A stretch of 64,000 bases of DNA, taken from positions 496,001 through 560,000 of the forward strand of contig BRON01000007.1 of the NCBI GenBank assembly GCA_024345305.1, given 5' to 3'. Positions 1 through 10,753 of this stretch are shown in pieces (within the stretch, counting starts at the first letter, position 1; every line of letters starts with the position of its first letter). This stretch comes from Mrakia gelida. Taxonomy: Eukaryota > Basidiomycota > Tremellomycetes > Cystofilobasidiales > Mrakiaceae. Made by a program: the position numbers and the translations under genes. Under the pieces are notes generated by a model that worked only from the letters and a program-made list of their open reading frames with translations, ran no database searches and had not been told where the DNA came from.

Positions 1-179
1 CTGCGTGAGTGCTTTCTTTTCTTTTTGAGTTTGGGTTGGAGAGATCAAAGGGACGCCAGAGGTCGAAATCGGAGAGCATTAGATTGGAGATAGACGAACG
101 AGATAGAGACCAGAAATATTGAGCAGTACAACCTACAGATATCGCAGCGAAAGAGACACGCGAAAAATGACCCGACTCC

Positions 180-3100
180 TCAATCCTCCTCCTCGTTGAT
201 CTCCTCACCAACCCTCGCCTTCTTCCTCTCGCTCTCCCCTTCCACCTCCTGGTCCTCATCGAGCTGATCGATCTCCTCCTCCCCATCGTCCTCAGCCACG
301 ACCCTAGGAGCACGAGGAACCGGCGCGAAGGCAGGGTCGTCGACGACGACGCCGTTCCGTCGGTCGAGGATGGCTTGGGTTGCTTTGTCGACCTGGCGGA
401 CGAAGGACGAGAAAAGAGAAACAGAGTCAGTCGAAGGGGAAGAGGAAGAGGGGAGAGAAGAAGACAGGGAGGAGGGGAGAACGAACGCTGATGCTGCTCA
501 AGTACTCAGGAGGGACCTTCCCTCCCTTCAGCATCTGAGTCTTGATGTTTCGAGCTCGGTCTTTGCAGCTTTGACTGAACGCACGGTGAGGCCAGGACAG
601 AAGACGAAGGTCAGCAGGCTTTCGACGCGGAGAGGACGGAGAGAAAGGGCGAGCGACGAACACGTTTCGATCCTTGAGAACGGTCGAGTCGACTCCGTTG
701 ATTCCATGGAGAGCGATGACTTTGCTCCACATCTACGAGCGAGAGATGGGAGAAAAAAAAGGGAGGTGGTGAGTCGGAGAAACGAGGGGAGGGAACGAAG
801 GGAGGAGAAGGAAGAGGGAGGACCAGTCGACGAACCTTCGACTGAGGATAAATGAGCTTCATCGCGTCCAGCAGGCACTTGTCTTCCTCGGTAGTCCCTG
901 AAGAAGCAAACAGAGCAGAGAATAAGAGCCCAAAAAAAGTCAGTCCAGCCTCGCTCGAACGAAACCCAGCACGACGACACCAGCATCGCGTCTCCCCTCC
1001 TCTCGTCCGTCTCAAAAACTCACAGTTCTTCCTCCCCCTCTGATTCCCTCCCGTAGCATACTGATACCCACTCGGCATCATGAACGAGTTGGACTTCTTC
1101 TTCGGCGTAGCCACCAACGCCATCGGATCGTCTCCGTCCTCCTCCTCCTCCTCAACAACAATCATCTCGTCGTCCTCCTCGTCTCCCTGGTTCAGCTGAA
1201 GGATGCGGTTCCTCTCCGCGAGGCGAAGCTTTTCCTTCTTGGCGAGTTGAGCGGCGGTGAGTTTTGGTGGTGGGTCGTCGTCTTCTTCGTCTTCATCGTC
1301 GTCCTCGACACGTTTGGAGGAGGAGGGTTTGGATTTGGATTTCGAGGCGGAGGACTTGGGGTTGGGTTTAGAGGGAGAGGAGGAGGTGGCGAGGGTTTTG
1401 ATGCTTTTGGAGATCTGGGGAAAAGAAGGCGAAAGGGAAGGACGCGTCAGGTCTCGAAGACGAAGCGCGACGGGCAGGGGAAGAGACGCGTCGAAGGAAT
1501 GAACGAACGGTAGCGAGGATCTGTTCCGCGCTCTTCCCGTTCGCTGATACCACTCGAACCGAAGGACGAACAGTACATGAAGTCAGCGACCATAGCCCCA
1601 TCCCACATATTTCCCTCCCTCCCCTTCTCTCCCCCAAAGCGAAACCAAACGAAAACGTCGCACAAACGCGAGTACTCACCAAGCTCCTCCTCCAGCATCT
1701 GCACCAACGCCTTGGGCAACGCCGCTCCCGTCTCCTTCACCCTCTTGTTCTCCGGCAACCTCCTGTCCTTCGCCAAACTTCTCCTCAAAGGAGTCAATTC
1801 CCTCCTCGACAACCCTTCCTCCTCACCTGGATCGCGAGCGACGAACCCGACGAGGTCTGCTTCGGTGATTCCTGATTCCCTCTCGACGTCCTCGGCGTCG
1901 GAAGCGGGATCGTCAGAGTCGGAGGAGGCTTCGTCGAGGATTTCGATCATGCTTGAGTCTGAGTCTGACTCCTCCTCCTCTGCGTCTTCTTCCTCGGCGG
2001 GGACGAGACGAGTCGAGCGTTTCCCTTTAGCCTTCTCGGAGAGCTCGACGGGTCCCTCGTCTTCTTCATCCTCCTCCTCGTCGTCGTCGGCGTGGGTAGA
2101 AGGACCCAGGTCGTGGTCGATCTCGTCGAGACTGCTTCCTTCTTGAACGACCTCCTCCTCGTCGTCGTCCTCGGCGGCGGCAGCGACCTTCTTCGACGAC
2201 CTGGCTGCTGCTTTCGACTTCGCTGCTGCTGCTTCTGCCTTCTTGCTCGCTGCGGTCGGATTCTTCTTGTTGGCGGGAGGAGGAGTGGGAGGTCCACCGA
2301 AGTCCTTTCCGGTGAGGATCCGACCTGGCGTGTTGGGGTTGAGGAACGAGAAGGGTTTGGGGTTGGAGGTCGACCTGCAGCGCACGAGCGACAAAACGAA
2401 AGAGTGGGGAAATCCGGGGTGAGTTTAGAAGCAGAACGATAAGAGAGGAGAGAGAGAGACAGCGGGCGAGACGGATAGCGGACGCACTCCTCCTCGAGAT
2501 AAAGGAACGGCAACCAAAGTCTCGCGACGAGGTAGGATCCCACGAGCTGAGCCATCTTGTCGAGAGGGTACTTGGCGTTCATTTGTTCGGGGGTGAGGTT
2601 GTTGAGCTGCAGTGATAACGAAGGATTGAAGAGGTCAGCGAACGAAAACGAACACGACACGAAAGCTCGACGCGTCTTCCTCCCTCCCTCCCCTTCCCTC
2701 GTTCCTCAGCCGCAAATCACTCACAAGCACAGCCCTAGCAATCGAAGCCTTCTTCCACATCGTCCCCGAAACGACTCTCCTCTCGTTCGAATCCCTGAAG
2801 ACAGCTCCGGAAGGTCCCTTGAAGCTGGCTCGAGCGATAAGGCCGTCGTCGTCGTCGAGGAAGTCTCCCTTGAAGATCTCCTGGATTCGCGCATCGTGGA
2901 TCGAGTCGATGGGAGCGTTGGAGTCGGTGGGGTTGGAGAGGAGGACGATCTGGGAAGGCGACGGAAAGAAGAGGGGTTGAACGCGTCAGTGAAAGCTCCC
3001 TCTCTCTCTTTCGCGTGTTCGACGCGTCGTCTCACCCTACACCAGCCCCTCCCTGTCCTCTCCTTTTCCCTCCCGCCTCTCCCTTCTACAACCCCCTCCC

Positions 3101-4025
3101 ACGATACATCAGAAGAGGTTCGTTCTACTCACAGCCGTACAAACCTCCAACATAACCTCCAACCTCTCCTTCCACCCCTCGGTCCTCCTCCTCTTCCTCT
3201 CCTTCCCCTCCGCCATAGCTCCCTCCACTCCCCCCTTCTCCTTCTTCTTCCCCAAATTAACCCCAGCACTCTTCTCCAACCAATCCTCCCCGCCCTCCCA
3301 CGCGTCTTCCGGCTGAACGAGACTCATCACCCCTCCAAAGAGACCTTTCTTGAGTTCGCGCATCATCTCCTCGCCCTCCTTTAGTTCTTCTGAAGTGGAA
3401 GAAGACGCGTTGGGGTCGGCGTCTTTGGCAGGTCGACCACGTTTGCGTTTGGAAGAAGAGGAAGGGGTGAGAGGGAGGATGGAGATGAACTGGAGGATGA
3501 GGAGGGTGGAGGCGAGGTTGAGTTTCTGGTAAGGGAGGAGGGTGGAGGGTGGGGTGGTGGAGAGGGGAGGGAGAGGGACCAGATGAGGGTAGGGGGCGAA
3601 GGAGGTGAGTTTGTTGGCTAAGCACACGAACGCAAAAGAAAAGTAGAGAGAAAGTCAGTCTCGGATGGAAGGACGCGTCGAAGGAAGGGGAGGAGGGAGA
3701 GGGTGGCGAGCTGACCTTTGATCTCCTCCTTTGCTTGTCCCAGCACCTTCCTGCCTTCCTCTTCCTCCTCGTCGTCGTTGTCTTGAGGACCTCCTTCCTT
3801 TGAGATGAGAGTTTCGGTCAAGGGTTTTCCCAAGAAGGCTGAGGATTGGATGGATTTGAAGAGACGAGTGAACTCGTCGAGCGTCTTTTGGACGGGTCCG
3901 TTGAGGTGTTGGAACGCGGCGTTGGCTTTGCTCGTAGGGGAAGAGTGAGAGGCTGGAGGAGCGGATCGTAGAGATCTGCCTCCGGATGGTTTCGAGGAGG
4001 AGGAGGAGGAAGCGGGTGGAGCCAT
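180..4025 (-). CDS. TRF/Taz1/Tbf1-like telomere repeat-binding protein (TRFH + C-terminal Myb)
   Basis: Spliced minus-strand gene with ATG at 4025 and TGA at 180-182. The N-terminal third (4025 to about 2550) is helical with leucine-rich stretches such as NLASTLLILQFISIL, as expected of a TRF homology dimerisation domain. A long acidic and lysine/serine-rich disordered linker follows (about 2390-1100). The C-terminal part is a telobox-type Myb domain: TTEEDKCLLDAMKLI, then MWSKVIALHGINGV, then LKDRNVQSCKDRARNIK. That last element matches the third-helix LKDR-x-KDKARN signature of Tbf1/Taz1/TRF proteins. The Myb exons join in frame through GTTCGT donors. The protein ends in an acidic tail after position 350. 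Such proteins bind double-stranded telomeric DNA, or in some yeasts subtelomeric and promoter TTAGGG sites. I am fairly sure of the family, not of the orthologue. Confidence 0.8.
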
Positions 4026-4343
4026 CGCGAACGGGAGAGAGGGAGGAACGAAGGGAGGGAAGGGCGAGCTCGAGCTGACGGTTGTTGATCTTTTGGAGAC
4101 GAGATCGGCCTCTTTCTGGATCAGTCAAATGAGGAAAACCTTCTCGAGAGTCAGCACCTGTCTCTACTAGCTTTTCATATGAGAAAAGACTGAAAAGGTA
4201 CCTCAAACGGGGTGGATGTTGGGCGTTCCTTCGTTCGCTAACCCTAACTCGCCTCGTGCCCTCCTCGCCCTCTTCGTTTTCGACTCCCTCGCGTTCGTCT
4301 CTCATCCAACCCCCACTCCCTTTCCCAACTTCAACTTTTCAAA
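4026..4343. promoter_or_regulatory. Divergent promoter, TRF-like gene / Tra2-like gene
   Basis: These 318 bases separate the start codons of two divergently transcribed genes. The segment is pyrimidine-rich towards the Tra2-like ATG. I see no clear TATA box. Confidence 0.6.
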
Positions 4344-6341
4344 ATGTCCGACAACGACGGTACGCCCCTTCATCATCGACTCTCGACTACATAGAACCAA
4401 CAATCTTCAGCATACATCAGCAAGGGGAAGAAAGAGGGCGACCTTCCCTCGGGTTCCTTCCCTTCCCTCCTCTCGATCCATCGAACCACCCATCCATCCT
4501 TCGTCAGGGCGACTGTCCACGATTCAAACCATCTCGACTCGACCATGGCAGCATACACCTCCCTCCATCCTCATCCTCGATAGGTCTTCCCGCACGCCAT
4601 CCCAGCCAGCGGGGATCTCGTCTCTTCCCTTCCCTTCGCTTCTCAACTCATCGACTCGACTCGCCTCGCCTCCCTCGTCTTTCACCTCCTCAATCCACTA
4701 CCTACACCTCCATCCTCCTCGATACCCTACATACGACTCCTCGCTTTCGACTCCTCGCACACCGACTTTCAACCCTCCCTCGCTAATCAACTCCCTTCGA
4801 CTCGACCTGACGCCATCAACTCTCTTCACCTCCCTCCCCTTCTCGCCGCTTCCAATCCATCAGCCTACTCCACCTCCCGACGAGAAGAGCCCGCTTCCGG
4901 AGGATACAGGGATCGATCCGCCTCCCCTCGACGAGGTGGTGACCGAGACGATGGAGGACGAAGGTCCCCCGTCTCTGGAGGAAGGCAGAGAAGCGCTTCC
5001 CCCGGCAGGAGGATGGACGTCGACTCGGGACGAGGTCGAGGGTGAGTGCTCTCCCGTCTCTTCTCCTTCTTCCACGAGTGTATATCCGAGTGAGAAGACG
5101 AAGAGCTGACCGTTTTGTTCGTTCTCGTTCGGTTGCTGCTGGAAACAGACCTCCCGGAGGAGGAGGAGGAGACAACCCTGGAAACAACCTTCACGTCTCT
5201 TCCCTCGCCATCGCTATCGACGAGCGAGCTCTCGAGTCTCACTTCGCCAAGTACGGATCTGTACGTTCATCATCCATCTCTTCCTTCTCTCTCCACCCTC
5301 TCAAAAACCCTTCTTCACCTCCTCGCTTTCCTTTCGAAGCTGACCGACCTCGCTCTCCCTCCCTTCCTCCTTCCCACAGATCGACAAGGTCCAGATCATG
5401 TTCGACCCCCATTCCCAGGAGTCTCGAGGATTCGCCTTCGTTACCATGAAGAGCTCCGAGGAGGCTGACGCCGCTATCGCTGGACTCAACGGAACTGATC
5501 TCGGAGGAAAGACCATGCGAGTTGAGAAGGTCAGTTCCAAGCTCGCCCTCGTTTCTTCTCCCCTCCTCTTCTTGAGCTGACCTCTCTGTCTCTCTTCTTC
5601 CTTTGATACAGGCCCGACGAGGACGAGCCCGAACTCCTACTCCCGGACGATACTTCGGACCTCCCAAGCCTGAGGAGCGACGAGCTCCTCCTTCCCGAAG
5701 CGGAGGAGGGTACGAGCGACCTTACGATCCTCGACCTTACGATTCTCGATACGCCGGTCAGTATTTACTACCTCACCCAGCCTCCGACCTGCACTATCCC
5801 CTCTCCTCTCCCTCCTCGTCTTTCGAGTCGAGTAGCAAGGAACCCTGTGCTGACTCCCTTTTCGCAAGAATCCTACCCCTCCTCTTCCTCATCCTCCTAC
5901 ACGCGTCCCTCCTCCTACTCTCGACATCACCACCACCACTCCGACGACGACGACTACCACCGCTCCTCCTCCTCCTACGGCCGATACGACGACTATGCAG
6001 ACGACTCCAGGGGTGGAGGACGATACGACGACCGACGAGGCGGAGACGATCGATGTACGTTTCACGTCTCTCCCTTCCTTCCTTCCCTGCTCTTTCTCTC
6101 CTCTCCGCTTTCGCTGACCTCCTCCCCCCCCCCTCCCTCCTTCTCTCTTGCCTCAGACGGAGCCGCCCCTCCTCCTCGACGACGAGACTACGAGGAGCGA
6201 CCCTACTCCCAGTCCGGATCGCGAGACTACCCCCCTCGAGACTCGTACTCGTCTCGAGCTCCCAGGAGGGACGACACCTACGCTGCTCCTGCCGCTGGCT
6301 ACGACGACCGAAGGAGTGGAGGAGAGTCCAGGAGGTACTAA
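4344..6341 (+). CDS. tra2: Transformer-2-like SR splicing factor (single RRM)
   Basis: Multi-exon gene. Exon 1 (4344-4359) encodes MSDND. A long 504-nt first intron leads into an RS/RG-rich N-terminus (SRREEPASGGYRDRSASPRR) from 4864. Later exons give one RRM with an RNP2-like LHVSSLAIAI and RNP1 RGFAFVTM, ending KTMRVEK. The next residues, ARRGRARTPTPGRYFGP, resemble the RRM-adjacent TPTPG linker of metazoan Tra2 proteins. The C-terminus is rich in R, Y, D, S and G and ends GGESRRY at 6341. Tra2 proteins bind exonic enhancers and promote exon inclusion in the nucleus. An RS-RRM-RS layout with the TPTPG linker supports Tra2 over a generic glycine-rich RNA-binding protein. The long first intron is unusual here and could host autoregulatory alternative splicing, which is inference. 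Confidence 0.8.
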
Positions 6342-6744
6342 ATCCCCCTCTTCTCGACTCGACGTGTTGAAGACGAGGAAGGAGGTGAGGTTGCTCGATT
6401 TTTGGTTTTGTGAAACGACGACGCTTGCAGATTCATGATGATGTTTTTCGCTTGCTGTACTTTTCTCCTTCCCGTCGAAAGGTCTCTGTCTGCTGAAGAA
6501 AAAGCTGCTAGCGAGTTTTTTGAGCCCACGCGAAGACCGTCTCCCTCGGTCTTCACCGACCGAGCTAGCTCAACGTCATTCTCGTCCTTCCTTCCCTCCC
6601 TCCTCTGCCTTCTCCCTTCCCCCTTCCTCTCTCCCAACCCTCACCCACCCATCCAGTCCCCCTCCGCTCCTTTTCCCCCTCCTCCCCTTCACTCCCAAAC
6701 CCAGCCTCGACCCACCCCGACTTCAACCAAACGAATCAAGAACG
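6342..6744. other. Intergenic, Tra2-like 3' UTR to next gene's promoter
   Basis: About 400 bases with no convincing gene. A pyrimidine-rich run (6590-6720) precedes the next ATG. Confidence 0.5.
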
Positions 6745-7190
6745 ATGCCTCTCAACCCCCCTCCCTCCTCCTCCATCCAAAGCTTCGACACCACCACCAC
6801 GCTCAACCCCCCTCCCCCTCCCCCAGCAGGAGCCAACCCCGCCGCCTTATCGCACAACGGAGTGGTCAACTTCGAGGCGCTCAAGAGGGATAGGGAGAGG
6901 ACGGAGGCGTGAGTTCGAAGTACATGAGCTCGCTTCGCTCCTTCGTTCGTTCGCTAACCTCCCACCCTCTTCGTCCCTTTCCCTCTCCCTTATCTGTTCC
7001 TTCTCTTTTCCCCTTTTGTGCTGGTTCGGATGTTCGTGTTTGCAGCAAATACAAGACCCACCTCCCGGACGAACCTAAGAAGGACGAGGGAAAGACGTAC
7101 AGCGAGGAGGACAAGGGATTGTTGGACGCTGTGAAGGGGGTTGGGGAGGCTTTGCATTTGAGTGGGAGTGGGAAGCCGAGGGGGAAGTAG
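6745..7190 (+). CDS. Small hypothetical protein, two exons
   Basis: ATG at 6745. Exon 1 ends at a GTGAGT donor after ...RDRERTEA near 6908. Exon 2 begins after TTTGCAG with KYKTHLPDEPKK and ends KPRGK at 7190. The frame is continuous across the junction (GC|C). The protein is about 100 residues. It has a proline-rich N-terminus (NPPPPPPAGANP) and a charged C-terminal part including SEEDKGLLDAVKGVGEAL, likely helical. There is no signal peptide or membrane segment. I do not recognise the family. It lies between the Tra2-like gene and a degenerate F-box gene and is convergent with the latter. Confidence 0.6.
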
Positions 7191-7615
7191 GTTGAGGGTG
7201 GAAGGAGGAAGAGGATGGGAGGGGGGATGGAAGGAGAGGGAGGGGGAGAAAGAGGTGAGAGAGGGAGGATGGGACGGAGGGAGGGAGATGGGATGCTTTT
7301 GAACGATTTAGCTGGGTTTGGCAGAGAGGGAGACCTGGATGAAGAGAGAGCTGGTGTGTGTCTGTGCTCGGGTCTGACAGCGTTGTCGGAAAGCTGGAAG
7401 ATGAGCTGAAGAGAAGAGGAGGCGGGGTGAGGACGCGTCGTCGCGAGGTTGATTTGAGTCGTCGCCGTCGCTGTCGCCGTAGTCTATCTGCCTGGCTTTC
7501 TCTGAGTCGAGAAATGAAGATTGAAAACTCGCGAGCCTGTATTGTAGATCGTGGTCGAACTCAAATCAAAGAAGCAAAGCAAACCAAACCGCTCGCGTCC
7601 TCGACTCCCTTGACT
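7191..7615. other. Convergent intergenic region
   Basis: About 425 bases between two convergent 3' ends. The segment is purine-rich (GGGAGG runs) at 7200-7290 and carries one GACGCGTC copy at 7432. I see no gene. Confidence 0.5.
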
Positions 7616-8442
7616 TCACTCGCGCCCGAACGTCCTCGGATCCCCAACCTCGACCGTGAAGAACCCTGCACCCTTCCCTCCGAATCCTTTCGCGAAAAAG
7701 GTCGCCAGCGCGTCCCTCCTTGCCTGCTTCTGAACGACGAGTCGGAGACGCTGGAGCGAAGGGAAGACGCGAAGGGCGAACTCGACCGCGTCGTCGCAAG
7801 TGTACCCGTCCTCGATCCAAGACGAGACGTCCAGGAAGAGAGCAGCGGAGGTTACTCCCTTGTAGGGAGGGGACCTGGCGAGTGCAGCGGCGACGGAGGC
7901 TGGAGGAACGTAGCCTACGGCCAAGCAGAACGAGACGTGCTCGAGTCGGTTCCACGCGACCTCGCTGAGGGACGAGAGGAAGGATTCTGGGAGCCCAACC
8001 TCAGCTTGGTGAAATGGAGCTCCTTCGGGTTGAGGCACTCCAGGAGGAGGAGAAGGTGGCCGTCCGTTTGCTTTCCGTCAGAGGTAAATCTAAGGCGTTC
8101 GAGTTGGAGGGGTTGGACGTTCATCCCTTTGAGCGATCTCGGGATGAGGACCTTGACGAATCGCAGGTCGGCGATGTAGATGGAGAGTTCCCCGATCGAC
8201 TCCCAGTGCGTCCTTCTCGCTTCGGCGTGCTCGGTAGCTGTGATGGATCCGGAGGGGATGAGGGATCCCGGGAGGAAGAAAGAGTCGAGGTGACTCCAAG
8301 TCTTGAGCTCGACTTTGAGGTAGAGTATCTTGATCGCAACGGCGTGGAGATGCTGGGAGACTCGAGCGACGGCTGCGAGGTCCTTTCGAGGGAGGTAGAA
8401 GAGGATGGGGGTTTGAACTTCGACGGGGATGGAGGAGAGCAT
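7616..8442 (-). pseudogene. F-box protein gene with an apparent frameshift
   Basis: From ATG 8442 the reading gives MLSSIPVEVQTPILFYL, PRKDLAAVARVSQHLHAVA, then IKILYLKVELKTWSHLD. This is a typical fungal F-box start (IPxE-I---L---DL--VSxVS). The frame runs well to ELHFTKLRL near 8000 and then degenerates. A second frame takes over with ESFLSSLSEVAWNRLEHVSF and continues to a TGA at 7616-7618 after DPRTFGRE. The shift needed is +2/-1, no intron with usual signals fits, and both halves read as one LRR-like F-box protein. So this is a pseudogene, a recent frameshift allele or a sequence error. F-box proteins are substrate adaptors of SCF ubiquitin ligases; the target is unknown. It resembles the gene at 54837-55751 in its N-terminus. 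Confidence 0.6.
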
Positions 8443-8944
8443 GACGAGGGAGGAGGAGGAGATGGAGCTGAAGGGAGGGAGGGATGGGGGAGCGAGCTTG
8501 GAGTCAGCTTATCTCGTTCGCTTCGAGTCTCAAAGCCAACTTGACGAGAGTGAAGTGATAAAGGGGTACATACTATGCAACCAGTAGGAGAGGAGTCGAA
8601 GACCGAAGGGAGAATGGGCGAAATCGAAGTCCAAGCGACGTGGGAGCTGGAGGGAGGAGGAACTAGGAGAGGTGAGCTTCCCGCCACCTTCTCGACTCCC
8701 TAGAAGCCCCAGAGAAGTTACAAAAGCCAGGAATCTACTCACTTGTATGTTGACTTGATGCCTAGTCAGATGAGAGTGCAAAATCCTAACGGGAAGGAAG
8801 GGTGATGGCTGTAAAACAAGGAAGAGATGGTGTGGCGAAATCGTCGAGCTCACCCTTTCCCTCCTTCCCTCCCTCCCCTCCCTGCCTCCCGACCGTCATC
8901 TCGTCCTTGTTTCATCTTTCAAGCCAACCACCCACTGCTTCAGC
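8443..8944. other. Divergent intergenic region
   Basis: About 500 bases between the F-box pseudogene and the coiled-coil gene, both reading outward. It contains pyrimidine tracts at 8850-8890 and possible 5'UTR introns on either side. No other gene is evident. Confidence 0.45.
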
Positions 8945-10201
8945 ATGTCAACCTCCTCTCAGTCTCTCGCTCCCTCCCGATCTTCCGAAGAAACCCAACC
9001 CTCGACGACCATCACTCCTCAAGAGACCGAAGCTCACTCGTCCGATCCCACCTCCCTCCCCTCCTCCTCTCCTTGCTCAGCCCCCAGACCTTCCATCGAC
9101 CATCTCGAACATCCAGACGGGGCCTCAGCCTCTCAGCAGCATCATGATCGATCCAGCGAGGAAGGAGTCGTCGTTGGGGAGAAGAGGAAGAGAGACGGTG
9201 GGGAGGAGGAGGAAGACGAGTTGAAGGAGGACGAGGGTGGATCAGTCGAGCAGAAGTCGAACGAGAACGAGCTCAACAAGTCCACCACCATCTCCGGCAA
9301 CTCCAGGGTCGAGAAGAAGAGAACCAAGATTTGGTCTGGAGATCTCGAGGAAAAGGTTCGTTGCGTCTTCATCAGTCGTCGAGACGTCGAAGCAAGGGAG
9401 AACGAAGCTCACGCACCTCTCCCTCCCTCCCTCTTCCCTCTTCCCCTCTTCTTCTGGTTCTCCAGATGACCCCCTTCGACATCCTCACCAATGCAACCAA
9501 GCCCGTCCAAGAGTTCGAGAACTCTCAGAAGGGGTTCATGGAAGGTCAGCTCCTTACCTCCCCTCATTCCCATCTTCGCCACTCGTTCGACGCGCATGTA
9601 CTCACCCTCCCTCCCTCGTCTCTTCTTCCTCGCAGGGATCATGGCCGGTTGGTCTCTCGCTCTCCTCTACCACCTTATCATACATCTCGCTAATCGCCTA
9701 CCCTATCCCGGGTCGTCACAGAGTTCCACCTCGTCCTCCTCGAACTCAACGGTTCGTCTCTCCTCTCGACTCGACGCGTCTGTTCTCTCACCCCCCCTCA
9801 GACTCACCCTCCTCCTTCTCCTTCTCCTCCCCTCCCTTTCCTTTCGGCCTCCACACAGTTTTGGCCCAACACCGTCTCTCCTCCCTTCAGAAGTCCTCGA
9901 GAAGCAAGATCGACCAGTCCATCGAGGAGATCCAGATCGAGGAGAGGAAACAGGGTTCGTCGTCTCGTCTCATCCTCTCTTCGGTCTCCTTTCGAACCCA
10001 GCCTGAACGAGACCTTCGGCTGGGTCTGACTTCTCTTCTGGCGATACTTGCGTCGGTCGGGTGACGGGACGAGCAGAAGCGAATCGAGCTCAGCTGTTCG
10101 CGTTCATGGAGACGATCCGACTTGTCGTTGAGAGTTTGGGAGGGAGGGAGGTCGGGGAGGAGTTTGGTGTTGGGAGGGAGGAGGCGAGGGTTGAGGGTTG
10201 A
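8945..10201 (+). CDS. Acidic, coiled-coil hypothetical protein
   Basis: Five or more exons from ATG 8945 to TGA 10199-10201. Exon 1 encodes a Ser/Pro/Glu-rich disordered N-terminus with a basic patch (GEKRKRDGG) that could be a nuclear localisation signal. Later exons join in frame as MTPFDILTNATKPVQEFENS, then MEGIMAEFHLVLLELN, then VLAQHRLSSLQKSS, then EEIQIEERKQEANRAQLFAF. They end in METIRLVVESLGG and a short tail. The second half is predicted helical and coiled-coil, with no transmembrane segment. Family unknown. The size and helical C-terminus would suit a subunit of a nuclear or kinetochore assembly, but that is only inference. The intron at about 9651-9721 is inferred from frame and a CTAAT branch site. 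Confidence 0.6.
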
Positions 10202-10753
10202 AGGTGAGGCTGAATATCTTCCTTTGGGGTGATTGGAGTGGGAAGGAGGGACAGGAGGGACTGATGTTGGGCTCGTTTACGAACAGTCGTCGCGTCGCGT
10301 CGAGGGAGTCGTTCAGCTCTCTCTCTTTGCTCTTTCTTGTCGTTCTTTCTCCATCTCTTGCTCCGAATCTTCCACCACCGTCTTAACTTCCTATCTAGCC
10401 GCGTCTTTACGATCTTCATGCCCTCCTTTCGTTAGTCTACTGCTCCCTGGAACGAACGGAAAGAAGGAGAAGGGAGAAGGGTCGATTCAATTGAGCTTTG
10501 TAGACGAAGAAGAGCGACCAGCGAAGAACGGGAACGAGAACAGAGGAGAAGAGAAGAGTCGTTACGAGAGAAGGAAGGGGGAGAAGAGGCATGAAAAGGA
10601 AGACGAGAAGAAGAAACGGACGTAAGGAGGAGGAAGGGAGAGGAAAACGAACGAGACGGGAACACGACGACGCGACGAGTGAGAAACGAGACGAGGTAAC
10701 CGAAGACGAACAAGAGGAGAGAGGGTAGAGAGTAGAAATGCGAGCGTCCAGAA
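10202..10753. other. Convergent intergenic region
   Basis: About 550 bases between the 3' ends of the coiled-coil gene and the giant helicase gene. It is purine-rich from 10440 to 10740. No coding signal persuades me. Confidence 0.5.

Noticed and set aside
1..179. Coding exon at the left edge
   Set aside because: No open frame with protein-like composition. It is probably the 3'UTR of the TRF-like gene or of a neighbour outside the window.
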